From contig NC_088302.1 of NCBI RefSeq assembly GCF_032854445.1, positions 50,250,046-50,314,045 of the forward strand: a DNA stretch of 64,000 nt. Direction: 5' to 3'. Positions 1 through 15,000 of the stretch are shown piece after piece. A program made the translations under genes and the position numbers. This DNA comes from Liolophura sinensis. Its lineage: Eukaryota > Mollusca > Polyplacophora > Chitonida > Chitonidae. Numbering within the stretch: position 1 is the first letter of the stretch; each line of letters opens with the position of its first letter. The notes below the pieces were generated by a model, which worked only from the letters and a program-made list of their open reading frames with translations, was not told where the DNA came from and made no database searches.

Positions 1-38
1 GACACATACCCAAAGTAATATTGATATTAAAAGGATGT

Positions 39-110
39 TATTTATTTATTTGATTGGTGTTTTATGCCATAGTAAGAACATTTCACCTACATGATGGGTG
101 AAACATCATC
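39..110 (-). mobile_element. SINE 3' fragment
   Basis: Antisense TTTATTTATTTGATTGGTGT then TTTATGCCAT, the conserved tail of the SINE family seen throughout the window. Confidence 0.7.
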
Positions 111-142
111 TGAACAAATGAATAAACCAATGCATCACTCAC

Positions 143-246
143 CTGTGACAGTTGCTATGGAAGTCTGACCGGCTACTGAGGGAAATGAGTGCTCCCGTAC
201 CAAGGCCTAGCGAGAAAAACACTTGTCTGCTCACATCCCACCACAT
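143..246 (-). CDS. SLC6-like gene, exon 8: TM6 (last exon in the window)
   Basis: MWWDVSRQVFFSLGLGTG then ALISLSSRSDFHSNCHR, matching W.DA..QIFFSLG.G.G.LI...S...F..NCYRD of TM6. The LeuT F259 position is Thr. Phase 2 at a GTGAGT donor. The transcript continues past the left edge. Confidence 0.93.
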
Positions 247-3200
247 CTGTCAACAGAGGAGAAACAGATTATAGACAGTTTATCACATATCATGAGATTC
301 AAGAAATGATTGTTGTACTGAGTAAATCTTACCCAAGGATCACATGAGCTAATAACACATTCATAACGGTTAAAATAAATCAATTATCACATTAAGGCTT
401 TATTATAGCCACGGTAGTCAATGATTCTATTCACACATTGTTCATAAACGGAAGGAACACTTGAAGTTTTATTGAACCTTATGGGCGATACCTGCAAAGA
501 AATTTGTAACAGCACTGGTAGGTCGATACTACATGCACACCTGCACAATGCAGATTTACTGCCCTTTTTCCAAATAGATTTGATATCGGCTAAAATTTCT
601 ACCACTAGAAGACCCCACTTAGCAACTTGATTAGTTTTGGCTATTGTGGTCAAAGATTAGAGATATTTTTTTTTTTCAGATTTCCCTTAAAATCAGCTGG
701 AACTTCTCATTGTGCATATATGTATCTAAGATACTTCAAGCTGAGACTTGTTATCTTGTTTTGCAGGCCTGCTATATAGCATGTGTGTTGTATTTATAAG
801 CCAGAAGCCTCTGTGGTCTACTGGTTATTGTGGTCTAGCAGCACAATGACCGAGGAGGCTCTCATCAATGGTGTTGCTGTGAGTTCAATTCCAGCTAATG
901 ATGGATTCCTCAACATGAGAAATAAATATTTACATGCCAGATCACAGATGACATAGTCAGCAGCTATTTTGAATCTCGACTCACTTCTGGGCAGATCAGG
1001 TTGTACCAGTTTGGGGTTAGGTAAAAACGGATGCCCTCTACAGCACCCTCTACAAAACAGCTCCGGATGAGAAGTGAGATGATGAGAATGACAGGTAATG
1101 GAATGAGAATGTATAGCACCTGAAAAAGAAACAGAAAACTGCTAAAGAGGCATAACAAATATATGTCATACAGGTACATGTGAAGATGTCATATATACTT
1201 ATGAGATTGTTCAGATTTCATTGAGCAGATCATATAATTCCCTTATCCATTAGCCTTACCACATCAGTATTGCAAAGTCTAAAATTTGAGATTCTGATCC
1301 AACAATGAAAGATTCTGTTTCACAAAAGAGTTCCGTTAGACCTAATTTAATACTTTAAAGTGTTGGTTTTTCCAAATGGGATAAATGGATGGGCAAAGTA
1401 CTAGTCAGCCTGGCCTCACTATACTGTGAGTGGGTGGGGCACATCTTCCACTCAGCACTGGAAGCATTCCTTCCAAGGAGCAAACTCTCTTCCAAACCCA
1501 TACTACACTTATCACATTTACATACTTTTTTAAGAGGAGATAACTGCTGTGACCCTTTTCTCAGCTCCAAAGGTTTTGCTGGACTTTATTTCTGTATAAT
1601 AATGTTTTGGTTATCTTGGAAAGTCACAGCATTCTCAGACTCCTGGCAATTTATTTCTGTCACTTATTTAATAAAAGGTCTTACATTACTTACATGTACA
1701 TGTTTGTCTGGTGTCTTTCATCAAGAATGCTGGGGAACTCATTTTATGACCTGACTGGGGAATCTGACATAGATAATATTGAGGTAGGGGGGATGTACCT
1801 TTGAGGCAGGGGGGATGTACCTCTGAGGCAGGGGGGATGTACCTTTGAGGCAGGGGGGATGTACCTCTGAGGCAGAGGGGATGTACCTCTGAGGCAAGGG
1901 GGATGTACCTCTGAGGCAGGGGGGGGTGTACCTCTGAGGCAAGGGGGGTGTACCTCTGAGGCAGGGGGGGATGTACCTCTGAGGCAGGGGGGGATGTACC
2001 TCTGAGGCAGGGGGGATGTACCTCTGAGGCAGGGGGGGATGTACCTCTGAGGCAGGGGGGATGTACCTCTGAGGCATCTTTATACACATCTTGTACATGT
2101 AGGTACAGTATGAGCCAATTCCCCGATGCCAAAAGTAGACTGTCCAGAAGGGAGAAGACAAGACAATGCTGGACATCTTCCAGTTTGTCACTCCCCTTAC
2201 TCAGGGACAACACCTGGTCACAGTGTACCTGGGAACTGTGATTACCTTAGGCATGATTCTGGTCCCCTGGGTCAGTAGCAGACAGACTGTGAGCCAGGTA
2301 AGGAGAAGACAGGCCAGGAGGAGAGGCTGGACATCCCCGAGTCTGTCAGCCCCCTCACTCAGGGACAACACTTGGTCACTGTTAAAAAGAAGAGAGTTAT
2401 CATGAAGGTAAGAAACACAAAATAAGTACAGATATATATATTATCATAGTGATGACTGGTCCTGTGGAAAGGCTGTTCAAGATGTTTTCTTACAACATAC
2501 TGCTTCAACAAAATGACTCATTTTAACTGTTACTTTTGTTGGGGTATGCATATCCTTTTAGTGTTAAAACCAATGGAAAACCTAAAGTCCTGCACAAAGT
2601 TTTTATTTCTCTTCTTTGATTATTATAAATCTTTAAACTGATCTAAAAAATTATATAATGAATAATAGCATATTTGTTCAGAAATCATAAAATATCATGT
2701 AGGAATGCAAGATTACATTTACAGGTTTTACGTGAACAAATTACCTTGTGAACCATTCAGTGAAGATTTTCTGAATGAAGAAAGACAGAAACGAAAAAAA
2801 CAAAATCTTGAATGTTGGTTTAACGTTTAATTTGTATGCCATTACATATTGGTGCAACAACGACTTAAACAATCTGTAGATAATGTATGGGAGCTTTTTA
2901 AGATGCTCTGTAAACTGTTCCTGTATCTCATGTAGAGAGCACTGACATCCTGACAACTGGGGTGTACCTGAAATGTGATAACTTGATACCTGGTAGGTGT
3001 GCAGGAATGACTGATCATGGGGGTCAGTAATTTTGGCTAAAATAGGGTTTTATAGACATTGTGAAACAACTCACTGAAACAAAATTCCACTGTGTGAGGA
3101 ATGGAGGGTGTAGCGATTTGGGGAATTAGCTTCAAATGGACGTTTGATGACGGGCCCTTCATCCAGTACGGAGGATGATTGTGAATAGTTGACGGGATTT

Positions 3201-6200
3201 ATTGCTGAAATCAAGAAAAGAGAATCTACAGTTCACTGACACTGACACTCAATATTTTAGCTTTTCCTATTGTTAAAATGAAAGCAATTCTATTATAATT
3301 CTATATAATTGACAAAATTACAAGTGATGGTCCCCTTGTCCCTTAAAACAGTACTCATGTTAACAACAACTTCAGTAAGTTGATAGCAAAGGGGAAACAA
3401 TACCTGAGGAATTTATGCCTGTGAGGTCAGGTGAAAACATCAGACCCAGGTAATAGACAATCCAGGTGACGTAAATACTGTGATAGATACTGATCAAAAT
3501 CGATATCAGCACCATAGCAAAACCCAAGCCTGAAACAGATAAGAGACGGTCAGGTAAGTCTAATGAAATTAATGAACATTCTCACGTTACTGGCCGGCAC
3601 AGGTAAAATGGTGACCTGAAAGGCATTCTGCTGATTATCAGTTACAATCAATAACTGATGATGGTCAAGCTACCTGTTACCTGGACAAGCCTGCTGGAAG
3701 CCTAACATGGTGCTATGGCGTAGTAGGAAACTTTACATCATGTAAATGTACCTATATATGTATGTATATATGAAAGTATATATATATATGTTTATGTGTA
3801 GAGGAAACTCGGAGTAAAAACTGCCTTACATGATATACATAACAAACTTCCTTTAAGCCATAGACAAACCAACAAGAACTGGAGTTGAACATGTGACCTC
3901 ACCTGCAACTCACCATCTTAAAGTATCAGAGTCCAGATTTATTATTTATTCATAATTAGTACCCCTGTGTATACTGTTAAATTGAGTGTGAAAAAAGTAT
4001 TTTAAAAAGGTACATTAATTTGATGGCTCTTAAAATTACTAGATAAATAGGCTGGTTTTGTGCATTTTTTCGACCAACACTTGGTAGTCTCCCTCGAATT
4101 ACATTATACAAGTCCAACCTTTGCGAGCTGTCAGAGCTTCACCATTTAGTTCAGCGTTAAAAAAGCTACCAACATGCATATCGCATACATATATCTCCAC
4201 GAAATGGTTTGCTGTTCTGCATACGATTGTAAAAACATGTGGTCTAAGAACCCTGGAGTTAGTTTTTTTTTATTTGGCCCTCAGGAAGCATGGATTTACT
4301 GCACAAGACAGTAGGATTTTGTACCCACCAAAAACAGATGTGTCTGTTGTCGTCATTTTACAGCTGAAAACGACGAGAGGAATGCAGGTGATATAATATA
4401 AACAATAATGTAAACAATAATATAAACAATATATCTATTGTTTTTGGTGGATTTAAAGTAATTATTACGTTTCTCAAAAGCCCACCTGGTACTATACTGA
4501 TTAAACAGGTTATAATCTTAACAATCAGGGTGTGTAGGTAAATCTGGACACTAATCCTTTAAATGAGGCAAGTGAAATAGATGTTACCAGTATTACTCAT
4601 AATTTTACTTATTTGCAATTTTTAATTTACAATTTGCAATTTTAATTAATTCCTCATTCCGAATCTTAATCCTTTAAATGAGCCAAATGATATAGATATT
4701 ACCAGTATTGGTCATAATTTTACTTGTGTGTAAACTGCTTATTAAGGTAACTGTTGTTAACATATTTTGTCAAGTTAATGATATCCCTCTCTGTGCATGC
4801 GGGATGGGCTATGCAACAAATTTAAGAATAACTGGGTCAGAAGATCAAAAGAAATGAATCTAAACTAGATCATGTCATTAAGATACAATGTACATGTAAT
4901 TATCACTTGTCAAATTTGCAATTTTAATTAATTCCTTACTAAGGCACATACATTAGTATTCACCAAACTAGCACAATTACCTACACTACTCCTCAGCGGT
5001 ATGCACAGTTTGATAATGAAGGGGCCAAAAGATGGAAAAATACAAACCTGGACTTTACTGAAAGGGTTAACCAAACAAATGTGAAAAAAAAAAATACCTG
5101 AAAAAAGTGGAACAATGGTCCAAGATTTGATTGGTCCATGGCCAGAGAATTGACCAATGACTGTCTCAAGATAGACCATGGGGACACCACATAGGAATAC
5201 AACCATGGAGTACGCCAGGCAAAATGTCGCTGTGAATAGAAGAAAACGTGTCTGTCAAAAATGCGCATGACCATGAAATTTTGACACAAACAAAACTGTC
5301 ATGTACAAACCTGTCAAAGACGTGAAAAGGGCAAAGATTCGAAGAGGACCATTCCAGTTTAAAATATAAACATTCATGTGAACAATAAAGGAGAACACAA
5401 TACAACATGATATTTAATACTGAAAAATTAAGTACTTTGAAGGACATATCCTAAAGTAAAACTCTTGAAAACCTTTCAACAAAATTCTAATACATTTAAG
5501 GACTTCAAGGGCCAATGGTACCAGTGGGAACCTGGTCAAAGAAAACTATATTTCTAGGCTTCAACAACATGGATCTGTTCTTTCCTGAAAGCTTTACATG
5601 CCTTCAACCCTTACAAATTAATAATGCTGTGATTTCATGCAGATGTCAAAATAAAAACAACGATGGACTAATTTTGTGTTCCATAAGGCAGTTTATTATA
5701 CACCTGACATTAGAACACTCATCATTATAGAAAACTAAATACCCAGTAATCAGCACAAATCATCCGCACATTAAAGTACAGAATCACAAATTCAGGCAGT
5801 AAAACTTTGCAACCTAATTAGACTGCTTCAACTGGAAGATGCTTTGGTAAACATCCACATATTGTACTGTTTCTATTTTGTACATTTTTCAAAAGTTTGA
5901 CATTAAGCAATGGAAATAAAATTTTTTTTTTTCAAATGTTTTGTTAATGAACTTCAGTTTACGAAGAAATTACCTTAATTATCTTTTTCTGTGTTCAAAA
6001 AAAAAAAACCAAAAACGAACATGAAAGCATACACATGTATACCTATACATCTGCGTCGTCGATGCTGAACAACACTGGAATACTTAACCAAAAAAAAAAA
6101 CCAGTAAGAGCTACAATTAACAGTTCCTCAATGGAAACATAAAATCTTGTCATAAAACTTTGCTTTATTCTTCATTAGTTTCATTGACAGATAATGAAAC

Positions 6201-9042
6201 AATAAATGTGTTAATCATATGAGCTAGAGGTCCATAAAAACACTCAGATTGAGAGCCATGCTACAGTCACAATCTTCCACATGAGTTATATTTCTAACTA
6301 GACCAGACTAACCATCCAGTCCAAGGCACAACTGTGGGTCATTCAATGGTGATGTATATTCCAGCATTAAAACTGTGCCCTCCTGTTTAACTGATGAAGG
6401 CTGTTCATGATAGACTCTGGGGTAAGGAAACGGTAGCTGTAGAACTCTGAGGTGTGGCTTAGTTATACAGAAGGGTTTTGATTTCCTCCTATAAATGGCA
6501 GGCCCTAGGGGCAGAATTGATCTATAACGACCAGTGCTTGTGTTTACCCTCAGATACCTTGTCTTCGGCAACTACCCATAGAGCCGTGGCACCATTTCCT
6601 GGCATGGCACTTCATTATCAGCAAGGCTACTGAGGGTCAATGACTTGTTTACAATGAGAAAGCAAAGCCACAGATTGAAATACTTATAACACAGTGATTT
6701 GCTAATTGATTTCATTTTAACAAATTTTCTGTCATAATTATGGTCTGGCTTCTGAATTTTGTAGAATATCAGTACATCACCATCAATTACATCTATGGTG
6801 AAAACTGGAACACTTGATGGTACCTCTAAATGTATATCCTTTCTTCATATAATTACTTAATTTATATTATTGTGTTATTAATTATTAATTTATTTGTGTG
6901 ATCACAAAAGAATACTTCTGTATCTTAATTTGCATATGACAACCCAATACACACAATAAGCCATAAATTCTTAAAAGATTAACTGATTATTGCATAAAAT
7001 TGCAACAAATTGCACAGATTTCAAAAACATCGCATATGTTCCTGTGATACACAAGATTCTTAGTATCACTGATACACAGGATTCTTAGTTTCACTGATAT
7101 GCATGCAATGCATGAATCAAACTCACAATCAACTGATTTACATTGCACTTCAATGGAGTGTAAAGTGAACAAGATAAACCTGGAGAGAATTTTAATTCTA
7201 GTCACATAAAATAAGTGAACATAAAGTCTGCCACTACAGCTAAATTTATTAATAAAGTAGTATTTCAGAAATGTTCTAAAAATATTCAAAGAATTCTACA
7301 CCACTTATTAACAAAATAAATAGCAAATAATTGTAAGTACCTTTCTAGAGGGACATCACAGAACCTAGGAGCTCTCTCATCAGCATTAAACAAAGTGACA
7401 CAGAGAAAATACACGCAAAAACGCCTGATGCCCACCCAAAGAGTATCAGCTCTACTTCTAAATCAAAGTAGGCATAAAAATGGTTTTCCAGACAAGGTTT
7501 GATCAGTTCTCAGCAGTGAGCCCTACAGGTAATGAGCTAGTCTGACGTACGATGTAAATGCTGTCAAAGCTATTATAAGGATAAAGTGGAGGGAGACTAA
7601 GCCTGCGCTTCTGGGCATGCAAAGGATTTTCACCTAACGTCGTTTTCAGGAAGTACTGATGGAAAGCATTGTGAAGACCAGATAGCAAATATGCTCGAAA
7701 AATGAAAAATAATTGTTTAACTTTTTTAAAATAATTTCTGTATTATTAGCTTATATAATAACTTAAGTATTTCAGATTATCATAATAATTAAAAGATTTA
7801 ATCATGACTGGTAACTGATAAATGATGATTTGAATAACAGATTTAAATTATTACTGGGTACCTCTCAATGACAGAAAATCAACTCTCAGAGCTAATGCAG
7901 CCTGAAGCCTGTATGCCTGATGAAGAGAGGTTCAGGCTACATGACCTTTAGAGATCCCAAATCTGCCTTATTAATGACTTTTTGGTCTGGTTTCATCGGT
8001 GCTGATCAGCCGTCTTGGGACATTGACCAACGCCACACAGTGCATGCTAAAGGTAAATCAGTCAGATGTACATTCAGATCCAGGTCAGAAGATTGGGCAA
8101 ATAACTGTGAATTCTCCTGATTATAGCCGTATTTGTAACAGACAAGATTTGTCTCGACAATGTAGAGTACAAAGACAGATGACACAGAAAAATACATAAT
8201 ACATGTACATATGCATTCAATGTCAAGAGACAAAACTGATATTAATTCCAACATTGAATGAACAAGAATCTCTGTGATTTGTAAATCTGCATCAACAAAA
8301 CTTACTCCAAAAAGATATGGTTCCAACTGTCAACCATAACTTTAAGATCATTTAATAATTTGTTTAATTATTATTCCACACTTGCTATGTAACAGTATAA
8401 CTGAACAAAGAAACTTTTCAATATATAACATTATGCACCCTTGTAAGTATACAAGTATATACTCAAGAATTCTGGGAAAACCTTGAAAAGACTTCAACAG
8501 CACACTGTCATCCCAAACAAACATATCCTAATGGAAGGCTTCAATGGAGACAACACCAGCTGGACATGAGCACATTAATAGTCTTGGGTTGCTAACTTGA
8601 ACTAGGATAGCAGACAGTAAGCAAACAATGTCCCCACCTCTGCTTAAAGGTGTCAGCCACAAGCAGTTTATAGTAGGGTATGAGGTACTAAGGGTACCTT
8701 TGATACCGACATATTGATTAGGTAAGTGAGCAATTGAATGACTTCCCATACCAGATTAATTACCCTGGACCTAAGATAAGTATCTCTGTTCTTGCTTACA
8801 TAGAAACTAGTCTATACCAAGGTACATAGTGTATGTACCACTTAAATACATCCTTGGACATTTTTGCACCTATATAGCCATTCATGTTCACATGGTAATC
8901 ACTGGGTAACTTTGTTTCCATGTCAAATGTATGATTACAAAACATACATGTAGTTGCTACAAGTCCTTGTGGTCACTGGCATTTATATACACTGGGCAAG
9001 CATAAAATTTAGTTCACAAGAATTATGATATATCCAAGTACA

Positions 9043-9098
<56 letters not shown>

Positions 9099-12000
9099 TT
9101 TGTGAATGGTTTCATTCTTCCAGCTAACAGCTTCAGAATACTGTAGAAGCAAAGTTGGGAACATTGCCAACCTTTTGTAAGAGTTAACAGAAAAAGAGTA
9201 GATTATATACTGAAACATATCATATGTTATCTATTTCATCCGAAGAAGAAGTGATGGGCTTGTGACTTGTAATGAAAATCAATTTTTGAAAATGTTTTAG
9301 CAGTAAATATGGTCATCTATTGACTATATTTAATTCTTACAAGCACAGGTGAGCATAAACCTTGAGAATCAGGCAAGACACCTTTATACAGCCCTGAAGC
9401 CATTCAGATTGATAAGTTTAAGTACATGTGGGCAATTCAGCGACGCGTCTATAACTCGTCGTGTCCTTCCCAGTGGGCAAAGCATTGTTCCTACAATCCA
9501 TAAAACCATGACCAATGGAGTCTTCTTACAATCCACTTCCAATGCCCTCCTCAGGTGCAGCTTTTATCTTGAAGCTCATCAATATTTTCTAGGAGAGCTG
9601 GTTTTCTTTGATTCCCATTTTAGACTTGTGTGGGCTAGTTAGACATGCAGACAGACTTGCCTTGTGCTTTTAAAATTCTGATATTCATTGCAACACATTA
9701 CACTGTACACTGTATCTCTCAAACAAAGTGCCAGAGAGTTGCAAACTCCCAGTGAACAGTTTGTGTCATGTCCTCATGGAATTATGAAGATAAGAGAGGT
9801 TTTGAAGCAATTATTAAATTCACATTTACTTTGAAATGGTTTTGGCTGGGCATGATGTACCTTTACAATGTCCATCAAACACTCCATCTAGATGGAGTAC
9901 GGCCTAGTGTAATTTACCTTCACAATGTCCATTAAGGACCCAATCTAGATGGTCTAGGACATGGGCATGATCTACATTCACAATGCCCATTATGGACCCA
10001 TCTAGATGGTCTAGGACCTGGGTATGATCTACATTCACAATGCCCATTATGGACCCATCTAGATGGTCTAGGACCTGGGTATGATCTACATTCACAATGC
10101 CCATTATGGACCCAATCTACATGGTCTAGGACATGGGTATGATCTACATTCACAATGCCCATTATGGCCCCATCTAGATGGTCTAGGACCTGGGTATGAT
10201 CTACATTCACAATGCCCATTATGGACCCATCTAGATGGTCTAGGACCTGGGTATGATCTACATTCACAATGCCCATTATGGACCCAATTTAGATGGTCTA
10301 GGACCTGGGTATGATCTACATTCACAATGCCCATTATGGACCCAATCTAGATGGTCTAGGACCTGGGTATGATCTACATTCACAATGCCCATTATGGACC
10401 CAATCCACATGGTCTAGGACCTGGGTATGATCTACATTCACAATGCCCATTATGGACCCAATCTAGATGGTCTAGGACCTGGGTATGATCTACATTCACA
10501 ATGCCCATTATGGACCCAATCTAGATGGTCTAGGACCTGGGTATGATCTACATTCACAATGCCCATTATGGACCCAATCCACATGGTCTAGGACCTGGGT
10601 ATGATCTACATTCACAATGCCCATTATGGACCCAATCTAGATGGTCTAGGACCTGGGTATGATCTACATTCACAATGCCCATTATGGCCCCATCTAGATG
10701 GTCTAGGACCTGGGTATGATCTACATTCACAATGCCCATTATGGACCCAATCTACATGGTCTAGGACCTGGGTATGATCTACATTCACAATGCCCATTAT
10801 GGACCCAATCTAGATGGTCTAGGACATGGGTATGATCTACATTCACAATGCCCATTATGGACCCAATCTACATGGTCTAGGACCTGGGTATGATCTACAT
10901 TCACAATGCCCATTATGGACCCAATCCACATGGTCTAGGACATGGGTATGATCTACATTCACAATGCCCATTATGGACCCAATCTAGATGGTCTAGGACA
11001 TGGGTATGATCTACATTCACAATGCCCATTAAGGACCCAATCTAGATGGTCTAGGACCTGGGTATGATCTACATTCACAATGCCCATTATGGACCCAATC
11101 TAGATGGTCTAGGACCTGGGTATGATCTACATTCACAATGCCCATTATGGACCCATCTAGATGGTCTAGGACCTGGGTATGATCTACATTCACAACGCCC
11201 ATTATGGGCCCAATCTAGATGGTCTAGGACCTGGGTATGATCTACCTTAACAATGCCCATTATGGACCCAATCTAGATGGACTCGGGGTCTAGGGACCAG
11301 CATTAGGAAGCTGGGCAGAGCCCAGGGGTAAATCACAAGAAGTAAAGACAATTTTCAGCAAGCACAATCAGAACTATTCTTAAGCCTGCTGAAGAACTCA
11401 CTAGATAAACCAAAGAAAAACAACATGGCCTAGTGCATGGCATTATTCATCTCATAATCAATCCACTCTTGGGCAAACTAAAAAACCAGAATGCTTGAAA
11501 AAACCAGACAAAGCCATGCCATGGCAGCTTGGCGTTACAACCTATAACACACCTGGAAAGCCGTCATAAGCAAAATAAGAATGATTCTGCAATGACATGA
11601 TAACCGTTTATCTGTGTTCTTGTATGTATACATGTACCATGCTAACACACTGGATTTTGGTGTTCAACAAGCACCCTATGTCACTCTTCCCCAGCATAAG
11701 GCTCTGGGATCTGTCTTACAAAGCATTCACAACCTACATCTGCAGCATGCAGAGATATGCTACCATATGGTAAAGCGTTACGACAGCATTGTAAGACCCC
11801 ATGCCCCTGAATGATAATTTTAGTAAAAAATTTTACTCATTAAATTTGGCACATTCGTTTAAATTATTTTAGATGAAATTTTTTATCATGCCTTGTCAAG
11901 CAGTATTTGGACCTTATAACATCAGAAATAACAATTTTAAGGTGATTTGAAATTTTGACTAAGTCTAAGGTCGCTTCGTAGCCTCGGGGTCTAGTCCTGA

Positions 12001-15000
12001 GGACATTATACGCTAGGTGATTTGAGGATCGCTTCATAATCCCGGGGTCTGGTGCGCAGGACATTTTACACTTTATGGGTAAATGCTCCATAACCTGTTT
12101 TTGTTTGCTTTCCCTTGTTTTACACCTTCAATATGTATTCTACATGCACTGAATTCTTTTCAACAACACAATAACCCAAGAGCCTCCCAGTACTGTGGTC
12201 GCTGTGAGTTCAAGTCCAGCTCATGCTGGCTTCCTCTTCGGTTGCACAGCAACCTGCGGATGGTCGTGGGTTTCCCCAGGGCTCTGCTTGGTTGCCTCCC
12301 ACCATAATGCTGGCTGCTGTCGTATAAGTGAGATATTCTTGTGTACGGCATGAAACACCAATCAAATAAATAAATAAATAAAAAAACCCTTTCCAGTAAT
12401 ATCCATTAGAACAAGTGCCTTATTGTTATTGCCCTCAATAATGGCAGGGACCTATTGCGGGTCAACTCTCATGCACAGGTAAAAAAAGCACATATTTACA
12501 GGCCAAACTTTAGGTAAAATATAGGACTTGGCTCATGAGGAAAATTTTGTGATCATGGTCCTGGATGGGGACATTGCACAAATTGTTTACAGATGGATGG
12601 ACAGAAGCAGGTCAGAACAAATGGATGGACACATATGGCCTATTACTAAATGAACTAAAGCACAAGCAATCTATCGCTAGGAAGAGGGGAGACTTAATTA
12701 ATTCTCCCCCAAATTATTAAACTCCAAAATCAATGAAGTACTGGTGCCTGAAGCAGATGTGGGACACTGGATTGGATAAAACCAAAGTACACTTATCACA
12801 GCAAAAATATACAGAGATATCTATAATAATGAAACTGAGCCTGTCATTTAGTGTTGATGTGACTTGGGATTAGCTGCTGTTACTTACCACCTCCGTACTT
12901 AGCTGCCAGACATGGGAACTGTAGAATGTTGCTGAGGCCACAAACAAACCCCAGACAGCAGAACAGGTAGTCCAAGTTACTGTTCCAGTTAGCCACATCA
13001 TCTGCAGCCTCCTCTCCATCATTGAAACTATCACCATTTGCAGCACCCGTGTCCGAGAGTCCTGCTTCAAACTCACTGTCATCATAGTCCTGGTCACTGT
13101 ACTGCTCCAGGAAAGGTGGATCGTCTTCATTATCGGAGTCTGTCTGCAAATATCATCGGTAAAGATGCGCTTTACCAACTTGTTGTTTTGTGCAATAATC
13201 ATTCATACAAAGTATGACAGGATTGAAAAGTTCTTGGCATGATGAGCTTAGAGAAGATTCTTCACATGGTGATGTTTCTTCTTCAAATACTCACAGCCTA
13301 ATCATCTTTCTGACTCGAGTTTTAACTTCCTTTATTATATATTCATAAGGAGCTGCTCAATTAGTAACCTATATAACAAGCAGATACAAATAGGGCGACT
13401 CACAGTATCTGAGGTGAAAAACGTTTCTGAATCACAGTCCAGGTTTCTCTATAAAGAAAACCTAGCCTTAATCGTAGTGCCTAATTTTAAGACAGGTTAA
13501 TGGCACAAAAAGAGCTACATGCACATTCTAACAGAATGTAAATAAATAAATGTATTTATTTCTTTGCTGTTGTATGCCACATTCAACAAAATTTCCATTA
13601 TAAAATGGCAGGAAACATTATGGTGGGAAGAAACAGGGCAGATCCTTGGGGAAACCTCCAACCATGTACAGGATGCTAGAATGGCTTGTCACGTACACAT
13701 GTACAAGAGAGGAGGAAGCCAGCACAAGGGACAATAACATGTCCACGTAGAACACTCTTTAAAGCCATTAACATTTATACAGCTGTATACATGTACCTGT
13801 CTCCACACAAATAATCATTTCATCCAAAATTTCTAATGAGGCAAATATGACACAATATACCACTATGCAAAAAGAGAAAAACTTTAAAATATTGTATATC
13901 AATCAGGTATCCAATAGTTTCTCCTGTATGCTCTTTAGCATGTTTGTGAGTCTGGGTCAGTCTCTTTGCTACTTAGTGAATGAATTAATAAAGGCCACAA
14001 CACCCCCCTGACCCCTAAAGGCTATGGCCAGTGAGCGGGCACAGATCACTCAAAACATGTACTTACAGCTTCTAAAATAACATGCTCGTGCATCATCCCA
14101 GAGGAGCAAGACACCTCTGTACCTCCAGGACAAGGCATCCACATAAACTTCATTCAATTATTGATTATTGTTGCATGAATCTGCGGAAAATTTCATGATT
14201 CACAATTCCATGTACAACATCAGCTCACCACAATTCCTCGGCAAATCAGACTTCAAACGTAAGTAAGAGAAGATCGATCAAAGGCAAGCTGCAGATATTA
14301 AATGGGTTGTATATGTTTTAACTCTGAATCTAATAAACTACTGAGGAGAGACTTAAAAGCCGGCCTTCTCCCACTCCCTTCAGTTATATATGTGGGAAGG
14401 GTCAGCATACCACCCACCACACCATTGGATACATCTTGTTACATCTTGCCATTATGAAAAAAAAACACATTGGATAAGTTCTGATGTGGTATTTGCATAG
14501 ATTGTATCAGTGTTTGACAATGCAGGAATGATACCTGTAAGAGTACAGTAGACTTACTCTGACTGTAACTTTCAATGTATAGTACTGGCATCCTCACAGG
14601 TCAAGGCAATGACTCTATCTTGGGTCTGGATTCCCTCTGTTTACAGGCACTGACTGTATCCCGATATCTAATTTAGAGACATTGACTGTAGCTTAATGCT
14701 GAAATCCACAACAGTTTAGAGAAACTGACCACAACTTGGCGCTAGAATCCATGTCAGCTTAGAGATGGTGACTGTAACTTTAGGTGCTGAAATCCATGAC
14801 ATGTATAAAGAGAAAATGACTGTAACTTAGAGCTGGAAACCACAACAGACTACAGAAACTGACTGTAAATTAGTGCTGGAATCCACAACAGACTACAGAA
14901 ACTGAGCGTAACTTAGTGCTGGAATCCACAACAGACTACAGAAACCGACCGTAATTTAGTGCTGGAATCTACAACAGACTACAGAAACTGAGAGTAACTT

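Larger units (their letters stand above)
5230..12887. other. SLC6-like intron 2 (7.7 kb)
   Basis: Between the TM1 and TM2 exons. Contains a TA microsatellite, the 58-bp satellite and a SINE, all listed separately, plus two 57-bp imperfect copies of a CGCTTC...GGGGTCT sequence near 11970-12060. No coding sequence is recognised. Confidence 0.7.

Noticed and set aside
2741-2956. 71-codon minus-strand frame with a CAG acceptor-like start, tested as an extra SLC6 exon
   Set aside because: Its open frame does not match the phase 2 left by the exon at 3075; the required frame hits a stop within about 13 codons. The exon at 2235-2067 fits phase and TM4 sequence instead.
9904-10334. Open frames on both strands in the 58-bp satellite
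   Set aside because: Repeat-driven; frames shift wherever a 57-bp unit occurs.
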